From: Oscillospiraceae bacterium
GTDB lineage: Bacteria > Bacillota > Clostridia > Saccharofermentanales > Saccharofermentanaceae
Reading direction: 5' to 3'
Length of the DNA: 12,370 nucleotides
Assembly: GCA_902795955.1 (NCBI GenBank)
Contig: CADBNJ010000194.1
Location: 1-12,370 of the forward strand
In this document: in pieces, positions 7,720 to 12,370 of the stretch
Layout: each line of letters starts with the position of its first letter
Numbering within the stretch: the first letter of the stretch is position 1
Translations under genes and position numbers: made by a program
Notes under the pieces: generated by a model
What the model was told of the DNA's origin: nothing
Databases searched by the model: none
Seen by the model: only the letters and a program-made list of their open reading frames with translations

Positions 7720-7750
7720 TTGACAGTAAATCAATAGTATTTGATATAAT
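7720..7750 (+). promoter_or_regulatory. Promoter of the Ntn hydrolase gene
   Basis: Perfect hexamers TTGACA (7720-7725) and TATAAT (7745-7750) are present. The spacer is 19 bases, two longer than ideal, so strength may be moderate. The start codon of the next gene is 28 bases past the -10 box, with GAGGTG at 7769-7774 as ribosome binding site. Confidence 0.7.
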
Positions 7751-7778
7751 ATGCACATTACAGTGGGTGAGGTGTTAT

Positions 7779-9497
7779 ATGAGTAGAGCAAGGAGAAGAT
7801 TAGTCATTGTTCTGGCTGTCTTGATCGTTATGTCGGCGGCGGTCTTTGTTGTGTCGGTTCTGCTTAAGGACGACACTGTCAAGGACAAGGGTAGGGTGGT
7901 GAACCTCGCGGAGGATCCCGAGCTAACCGAGGGCGAGAGGATCAATATTACGATCGATCCCAAAAATCTTGTAGAAGCGAACGGGAATCTATATTTTGCA
8001 AGGTATAATTATACCGCCGACAACGAAGGCGTAGGTTTGTACAGTGTCTATCCCATTACCGGATACCGGGAGAAGACGGTATCTTCCACCGATGCAGACG
8101 GCACCGGGTCCGTGATAGTCGCGACGGTCACTGCGACAAATGACAATGACCGAGGCAGTATTGTCAGAGCCCAGACTACGTTAACCACCAATGCACTTAA
8201 GACAATGACGGAGATCTACCGATCCGGCGAATACGTCGATCTCGGCTACGACGAGGCGAAAGTGCAGAAGGCGATCGAAGTGCTCACCAGGCGCTCTTCA
8301 GCTGAGGGTATCGAGACCTTAAGACAGAATATCTCTCCTTACACGCTTGAGGTCGTCAAGACCAATGCAGTCACCTTCGAGATAATGAAGACAGCTTCCG
8401 CAGCAGCCGCGGCCTTGTGCATTGTCGTTCTTATCTATGCTTTGCTCGGCATCAAGATCAGGGCACGTTTCCTCGTCCTGGGGACAGTCCTTCTTATCAT
8501 CTGCACGATCGGGGTCGTGGCATTTATCCTGCGCCATGATATCTCTACTATGATCTCCTTGAAAGAGTTCTGCCCGGGTCTGACCATGGCACGCATAGTC
8601 AACGGCTACAAGCTCGATAACATGATGCAGAGCCAGCCGAAGACCGAATCTGAGATGCTCAATGCAATCTCAGAGGAGCTGCTCTACGGTGTGCCGATCT
8701 CGGTCGATCTGTCGTCGTTCGGATGCAGCGCCTTCTCCGCCAAAACTGCTGACGGGACGCACCTGTTCGGACGCAATTTCGATCTCGGTGACACGGACGG
8801 CACGATCATCTATACCGCACCTGAAGACGGTTACAAGTCCATAGGTGTATGCGACTTGAGCGTCATCAACCTCGCCGGCAAAAACAGGTTCACCGAAGTT
8901 ACGTCCCTGACCGGCCGCGCACTCGCCAGGGTGTTCCCGTATATTACTTTCGACGGGATGAATGAGAAGGGGCTCGGTATCGGCATCTTAAGCCTCGACT
9001 ATAAGCCGTCACATCCCGATACAGACAAGCCGGATACCTACATGCTTCTCGCGATCAGGTACATACTCGACAGGTGTGCCACGGTTGATGAGGCGGTTGA
9101 TTTTCTTAAGTCTTACGATGTCCACTCGATGGCGGTATATAATTACCACCTCTTCATTACCGACAAGTCCGGACGCTCGGTCATCGCTGAGTGGGTCGAT
9201 AACGAGCTTTATATCATTGAAGGCGATCATGTCTGCAATTCATATATGACGAATCAGGAAGAAGTTGTGGCAGATGCCCGGTATCAGACTCTGGACAAGC
9301 GTCTGTCGGAGTGCGGCGGCGTCATGACTGCATCTGATGCGATGGATCTGCTGAAGGCCGTTAAGCAGAAGTATAATGATGCTGACACGGCAACACAGTG
9401 GTCATGTGTTTATGATCTTGATAATTTCAAGTTATATATAGTTTCCGATATGGATTTTGATAATGTGTATGAGGTCGTCCCGGATAGTTTTGGGTGA
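7779..9497 (+). CDS. Membrane-anchored Ntn-type linear amide hydrolase (choloylglycine hydrolase/C45-like)
   Basis: I start this 572-residue protein at ATG 7779, after GAGGTG and the consensus promoter. The frame is open further upstream, but that part overlaps prfB and the terminator. TM1 is residues 8-29, an ectodomain of about 170 residues follows, then TM2 (about 206-226) and TM3 (about 231-251), with the catalytic domain outside the cell. Cys316 opens CSAFSAKTADGTHLFGRNFD: Arg332 and Asp335 sit 16 and 19 residues after Cys, exactly as Arg18 and Asp21 follow Cys2 in bile salt hydrolases. Asn395 in DGMNEKGL lies 79 residues after Cys, close to Asn82 of that family, and Asn487 in CNSYMTN may match Asn175. 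It should therefore cleave a linear C-N amide bond using an N-terminal-type cysteine. The substrate is unknown; penicillin, bile-salt or N-acyl-amino-acid amides are family options. Because Cys is internal, self-cleavage before Cys316 (after Gly315) is expected. Confidence 0.85.
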   Translation: MSRARRRLVIVLAVLIVMSAAVFVVSVLLKDDTVKDKGRVVNLAEDPELTEGERINITIDPKNLVEANGNLYFARYNYTADNEGVGLYSVYPITGYREKTVSSTDADGTGSVIVATVTATNDNDRGSIVRAQTTLTTNALKTMTEIYRSGEYVDLGYDEAKVQKAIEVLTRRSSAEGIETLRQNISPYTLEVVKTNAVTFEIMKTASAAAAALCIVVLIYALLGIKIRARFLVLGTVLLIICTIGVVAFILRHDISTMISLKEFCPGLTMARIVNGYKLDNMMQSQPKTESEMLNAISEELLYGVPISVDLSSFGCSAFSAKTADGTHLFGRNFDLGDTDGTIIYTAPEDGYKSIGVCDLSVINLAGKNRFTEVTSLTGRALARVFPYITFDGMNEKGLGIGILSLDYKPSHPDTDKPDTYMLLAIRYILDRCATVDEAVDFLKSYDVHSMAVYNYHLFITDKSGRSVIAEWVDNELYIIEGDHVCNSYMTNQEEVVADARYQTLDKRLSECGGVMTASDAMDLLKAVKQKYNDADTATQWSCVYDLDNFKLYIVSDMDFDNVYEVVPDSFG

Positions 9498-9550
9498 GGT
9501 AAGCCGGTAGTGTGGAGGCCTGTTGTATAAAGGTTTCTCATAGTAAAAAG

Positions 9551-9587
9551 AAGATCCCCATGCCTGTTTGGTATGAGGATCTTTTAT
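9551..9587. terminator. Bidirectional terminator between convergent genes
   Basis: AAGATCC (9551-9557) pairs with GGATCTT (9577-9583). After one C/A mismatch, CATGCC (9559-9564) pairs with GGTATG (9570-9575) including one G-U, leaving a TGTTT loop. TTTTATTAT follows on the plus strand, and AAAAAG upstream gives a T-run on the minus strand. It can end both the hydrolase gene and the opposing repeat-protein gene. The remaining bases 9498-9550 hold nothing I recognise. Confidence 0.85.
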
Positions 9588-9609
9588 TATCTGTCTTATC
9601 AGCTATACC

Positions 9610-12183
9610 TTACTTCCAGTTGAAGTTTGCCCTTCTGTAACCATAATGTGCAGGCTTGCCTGATGTTGTTACATTGATAGTGATCTTAGCTGCAGTTCCT
9701 GCGGGGATCGTTCTGTCAAGCGGCTTGCATGTGTATGTATTGCCTGAATGTGTGAATGTGAATCCTTCGGATGTAAGATTCTTGATCTTATTGGAAGAGT
9801 AGAGTGTTATCTTCACATTCTTCAGTGAAGCTGACAGGCTGGCATCCTTGCCGGAACCGTTCTTAAGGATCACATCAAACTTGAACCCGTTCGAAGTCTG
9901 CTTGAAGTTATCAATGGAAGTCTTGAGTTTTACTTTTACTCCGCCGGTTGCGGCAGTGGTGGCCTCCGTAGTTGCTTCGGTTGTTGCTTCCGTGGTGGCT
10001 TCTGTCGTTGCCTCGGTTGTTGCTTCCGTAGTAGCTTCAGTGGTTGCCTCGGTCGTTGCTTCCGTGGTAGCTTCAGTGGTAGCCTCTGTGGTTGCCTCAG
10101 TAGTCTGAACCGCTGAAGACTCTGATGTGGCGGCAGCAGATGATTCCGTCGATGCGGCACTGCTCTCGGTGGACTTGGTTACTGTTGTCGCTGAAGTATC
10201 AACCGTAGTAACGGTATCGCCTTTGCCGAACAGCTTGGCTATATTATCAGCATTATCCAGCAATACAAATATGCCGATGAACACGACGATCACGACGAGA
10301 AGCGTAATAAGTCCGCCCTTGCCGGGTTCTCTCTTGGATTTGGGTTCCTTACGCTTTTTCTTTGAGTTAACCTGTGATACAGGTTCTATCGAAGGGTTCT
10401 TGCTGTGGGAAGACTTCGGCGCTGTTCTTGCCTTGGCGCTGTCCGATGAACCCGGTCTTACAGCCTGCTTCTCAATAATCGACTCGGAATCGGAAGTAAG
10501 AGTCTTCTCGGGAAGCGGAGGCCTTGCCGCGGGTCTGGTGTCAGGAGTATCCGGAAGGGAAGAGGGCTTTACAGGTTCCTTGGCTTGAGCGCCGGCTGCA
10601 ACAGCTGCAACAGCTGCTATAGCTGCATCTTCATCCTTGGTATCATCCTTGTCAGCTTCAGCAGGCTTCTCAGGAGCAGCACCGGCATCTCCGGACATAT
10701 CCTTCGTATCATCAACGTTCTCGGCTTTCTCATCTTTGCCTGACTGATTCTTGCTGTTATCAGGAATATCTATATCAGACGGCTTTGGATCCTCCGGTTT
10801 ATCGGCATGGGCAAATGTACTCGTTGCCTCATCGGCTGAGGAAGATGCATAATCGAGATCCTTGCCGGCATTGAGAACCTTCTCATCATTAGGATCAACA
10901 GGCTTCGCCGGTTCCTGCTTCACTGGCTTTTTGCCCTTGTTGAAAGCGTTAACTCCGGACTCAACCTTGCCGTATGACTGAATAACGGCAGCGCCTGCAG
11001 GTTCTTCTATCTTCTTGACGGAAGGTATATCGATATCCTTTGCCTTGGGCTCCTCCGGCTTGTCTGAATGGGCAAAAGTGCTGTTGGGCTCGTCTTTTGC
11101 AGACGATGCGTAATCAAGATCCTTACCGGAATTGAGCACTTTCTCATCATGAGGATCAACAGTCTTAACGGGTTCCTGCCTGACTTCAGACTTGGGGGAA
11201 TCAGGCTTTTGTGCATGCGCAAAAGGACTGTTGTTCTTGTCCATTGCCGAATCGGCATAATCAATCCTGCCTGAAGGCTTGACTTCTGCTACTTTGCCGT
11301 CTTTGTTGGCAAAATCGCTCGCGGATGTCCCTGTCTCGGATACGGCATAATCAATATTCTCTCCGGATCTGAGGACCTTCTCGTCATGAGGATCAACCGT
11401 CTTAACGGGTTCCTGCTTAACTTCAGGCTTTGGGGAATCAGGCTTTTTGGCATGCGCGAAAGGACTGTTATTCTTGTCCATTGCTGAACCGGCGTAATCT
11501 ATCTTGCCGGAAGGCTTGACTTCTGCTACTTTGCCGTCCTTGTTGGCAAAATCACTTGCAGACGTTCCGGTCTCGGATACGGCATAATCAATATTCTCTC
11601 CGGATCTGAGGACCTTCTCGTCATGGGGCGATGCCATTCCTGCAATCTCGAGGAAATCCTCATCCTCATCGTTGAACTTGGGCTTGGGAACATCATCGAT
11701 CCCTTCGAAAGGATCCTTGGGAAGTTCCATCTTTGCCTTGTTATCTGCCGGCTTCGCTGCCTTGGCGTTAACCGGCTTCTGATTCGGCTTGCTGACATGA
11801 GAAGGCTTATTACCGCCGCCGAGAGGCTTGAATGCAGATACCGAAGAATCGAATTCGAAGTCTGCCAGATCATCTTCGTAATCATATGATGTGACAGGCA
11901 TAACTTCAGGAGCCTCTTTCAGAATATCAGACACCGAACCGGGATCGTTGGCCTTGAAGCTGATCGCAAAAGAAGATGATACAAGATCATCTTCGTTAAA
12001 GCTGCTGTCAAATAATGAATCATGGCCATGATCGTCCCGAGGCTCCTGCTTCTTCCCGAAAAGGGAATTCTCATTTGCCTTGACATCGTCAGTCAGTCTC
12101 TCGTTATCCTCATCAGCGTGGCGCAGTTTGCCTTCGTCATTGCCTTTGTTCTTCTTATTCTTGTCATCAGGATCGTATAACAT
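9610..12183 (-). CDS. Large repetitive single-pass membrane protein with surface domain
   Basis: This 857-residue protein starts at ATG 12183, with GGGAG (12194-12190) six bases upstream; the 20 codons before it lie in the promoter region. It has no N-terminal signal peptide. Residues 1-610 are acidic and low complexity, with repeat units of 79-87 residues from 186 carrying six DYAxS-x6-SxFA motifs and DEKVLxSG leads. A Lys/Arg-rich stretch (KKKRKEPKSKREPGK) precedes one membrane span at about 623-645. Then come Ser/Thr-rich segments and twelve TTEA repeats plus TTAA (residues 694-745), a likely wall-spanning linker, then a C-terminal domain of about 110 residues (746-857) that looks like a beta-sandwich ending in NFNWK. 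The topology should be N-in, C-out. There is no LPXTG motif. I recognise no named family; a scaffold or adhesin-like surface protein with a cytoplasmic partner-binding half is a reasonable guess. It is convergent with the hydrolase gene. Confidence 0.85.
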   Translation of the reverse strand: MLYDPDDKNKKNKGNDEGKLRHADEDNERLTDDVKANENSLFGKKQEPRDDHGHDSLFDSSFNEDDLVSSSFAISFKANDPGSVSDILKEAPEVMPVTSYDYEDDLADFEFDSSVSAFKPLGGGNKPSHVSKPNQKPVNAKAAKPADNKAKMELPKDPFEGIDDVPKPKFNDEDEDFLEIAGMASPHDEKVLRSGENIDYAVSETGTSASDFANKDGKVAEVKPSGKIDYAGSAMDKNNSPFAHAKKPDSPKPEVKQEPVKTVDPHDEKVLRSGENIDYAVSETGTSASDFANKDGKVAEVKPSGRIDYADSAMDKNNSPFAHAQKPDSPKSEVRQEPVKTVDPHDEKVLNSGKDLDYASSAKDEPNSTFAHSDKPEEPKAKDIDIPSVKKIEEPAGAAVIQSYGKVESGVNAFNKGKKPVKQEPAKPVDPNDEKVLNAGKDLDYASSSADEATSTFAHADKPEDPKPSDIDIPDNSKNQSGKDEKAENVDDTKDMSGDAGAAPEKPAEADKDDTKDEDAAIAAVAAVAAGAQAKEPVKPSSLPDTPDTRPAARPPLPEKTLTSDSESIIEKQAVRPGSSDSAKARTAPKSSHSKNPSIEPVSQVNSKKKRKEPKSKREPGKGGLITLLVVIVVFIGIFVLLDNADNIAKLFGKGDTVTTVDTSATTVTKSTESSAASTESSAAATSESSAVQTTEATTEATTEATTEATTEATTEATTEATTEATTEATTEATTEATTEATTAATGGVKVKLKTSIDNFKQTSNGFKFDVILKNGSGKDASLSASLKNVKITLYSSNKIKNLTSEGFTFTHSGNTYTCKPLDRTIPAGTAAKITINVTTSGKPAHYGYRRANFNWK
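9949..10104 (-). repeat. 12-bp tandem repeat encoding TTEA x12 plus TTAA
   Basis: Bases 9961-10104 are exactly twelve 12-base units, each translating (minus strand) as Thr-Thr-Glu-Ala, followed by one variant unit (TTAA, 9949-9960). The units differ at synonymous third positions (for example ACTACTGAGGCA versus ACCACGGAAGCA), so the array is not a fresh slippage product. It codes the Thr-rich linker between the membrane span and the outer domain. Confidence 0.95.
10762..11154 (-). repeat. Diverged third and fourth copies of the 79-residue coding repeat
   Basis: Copy 3 (11154 down to 11023) and copy 4 (10893 down to 10762) each encode 44 residues: PxDEKVLxxGKDLDYAS, then SxFAHxDKPExPK, ending DIDIP. 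They align to the start of the 79-residue unit but have lost or degraded its second half; the 43 residues between them keep a faint trace (GVNAFNKGKKP, then KQEPAKPVD). Copies 3 and 4 resemble each other more than they do the first two. Confidence 0.85.
11155..11628 (-). repeat. Two tandem 237-bp coding repeats
   Basis: Copy 1 (11628-11392) and copy 2 (11391-11155) each encode 79 residues starting PHDEKVLRSGENIDYA and ending KTVD. They differ at only five residues (K/R, G/D, K/Q, P/S, K/R) and at scattered third positions. Each holds two DYAxS-x6-SxFA motifs. The near-identity in a multiple of three points to a fairly recent in-frame duplication. Confidence 0.95.
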
Positions 12184-12211
12184 AGACAACTCCCTATAAT
12201 TAATATATATT

Positions 12212-12240
12212 ATGATAATTCTAATCTTTTTTAATTGCAA
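12212..12240 (-). promoter_or_regulatory. Possible promoter of the repeat-protein gene
   Basis: On the minus strand TTGCAA (12240-12235, four of six matches) is followed after 17 bases by TATCAT (12217-12212, five of six). The gene start is about 29 bases past the -10 box, with GGGAG at 12194-12190. The region is very AT-rich, so chance matches are possible. Confidence 0.5.
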
Positions 12241-12248
12241 CACTGCCC

Positions 12249-12277
12249 TTGACAGAAAACATATCGGGTGCTATTAT
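12249..12277 (+). promoter_or_regulatory. Strong promoter of the tRNA-Leu gene
   Basis: TTGACA (12249-12254) and TATTAT (12272-12277) are separated by exactly 17 bases. The mature tRNA would begin 21 bases past the -10 box, as expected for a stable-RNA promoter with a short leader. It also lies divergent to the repeat-protein gene. Confidence 0.85.
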
Positions 12278-12298
12278 TGTCAAGCACTTAACGGATAG

Positions 12299-12370
12299 GC
12301 TCGTGTGGTGGAATTGGCAGACACAACGGACTTAAAATCCGTCGGAGTAAAATCCGTACCGGTTCAAGTC
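12299..12370 (+). tRNA. tRNA-Leu (anticodon UAA), 3' end cut off by the window
   Basis: The acceptor 5' strand GCTCGTG is at 12299-12305, followed by TG and a leucine-type D arm (GTGGAATTGGCAGACAC). The anticodon stem ACGGA/TCCGT (12326-12330, 12338-12342) encloses loop CTTAAAA, so the anticodon is TAA (12333-12335), reading UUA leucine codons. A long variable arm with CGGA/TCCG pairing marks a class II tRNA. The T arm ACCGG-TTCAAGT-C runs to the window end; about 15 bases plus any CCA are missing. Confidence 0.95.

Noticed and set aside
7590..7778. Longer N-terminus for the Ntn hydrolase
   Set aside because: It would overlap the prfB end, run through the terminator stem and the consensus promoter; ATG 7779 has GAGGTG and begins a standard basic-then-hydrophobic anchor.
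9848..10108. Plus-strand open frame with VVAS repeats
   Set aside because: It is the antisense shadow of the TTEA repeat; the 12-base period keeps both strands open. It has no ribosome binding site and the minus-strand gene explains it.
10560..10640. Ala-rich GCAACAGCTGC repeats as a CRISPR-like or regulatory array
   Set aside because: They are short, in frame and encode an AIAAVAAVAAGA low-complexity stretch of the large protein; there are no spacers.
12184..12243. Twenty-codon extension of the repeat protein
   Set aside because: It covers the likely promoter and the GGGAG ribosome binding site, and its residues (Ile-rich) mirror AT-rich spacer DNA.
12255..12283. Minus-strand promoter using TTGACA at 12283-12278
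   Set aside because: The hexamers 16-18 bases downstream (TGTTTT, GTTTTC, TTTTCT) are poor -10 matches; the TTGCAA/TATCAT pair nearer the gene is better.

Overview
The window looks like chromosomal DNA from a Gram-positive, Clostridia-type bacterium, probably a gut or rumen Lachnospiraceae/Oscillospiraceae relative. This is inferred from strong AGGAGG-like ribosome binding sites, consensus TTGACA/TATAAT promoters, a large clostridial-style glutamine synthetase, a Lrp-type regulator beside an aminotransferase, and a Thr/Glu-rich (TTEA) wall-spanning linker. No CRISPR array, phage or insertion-sequence genes are visible. Most genes are housekeeping or metabolic; two large proteins (7779-9497 and 9610-12183) are the accessory part.

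Layout. On the minus strand from 2577 down to the left edge lie a large GSI-like glutamine synthetase and, sharing one base with its stop (TAATG), a lipoprotein cut off by the window edge. After an AT-rich divergent spacer, plus-strand genes run rightward: a polytopic membrane protein (2714-3484), a short malic enzyme (3555-4733), and an overlapping three-gene operon of a Lrp/AsnC regulator, a PLP aminotransferase and release factor 2 (prfB). A rho-independent terminator follows prfB. A consensus promoter then drives a membrane-anchored Ntn-type amide hydrolase of the choloylglycine hydrolase/C45 kind. A bidirectional terminator separates it from a convergent 857-residue repeat protein with an acidic repetitive cytoplasmic half, one membrane segment, a TTEA linker and a C-terminal extracellular domain. 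The right edge holds the start of a tRNA-Leu(UAA) gene with a strong promoter.

How the parts fit. Glutamine synthetase, malic enzyme and the Lrp-aminotransferase pair suggest a nitrogen/carbon metabolism neighbourhood. The best regulatory signal is a long dyad upstream of the Lrp gene whose loop is exactly a TATAAT -10 box, which fits autoregulation of the lrp-aminotransferase-prfB operon. The most unusual items are six copies of a 15-residue DYAxS-x6-SxFA motif in the predicted cytoplasmic half of the repeat protein, and an Ntn nucleophile cysteine buried at residue 316 behind three membrane segments.

I see no complete new defence or mobile system here. The candidates for novelty are the repeat protein, the Ntn hydrolase architecture and the dyad-promoter.
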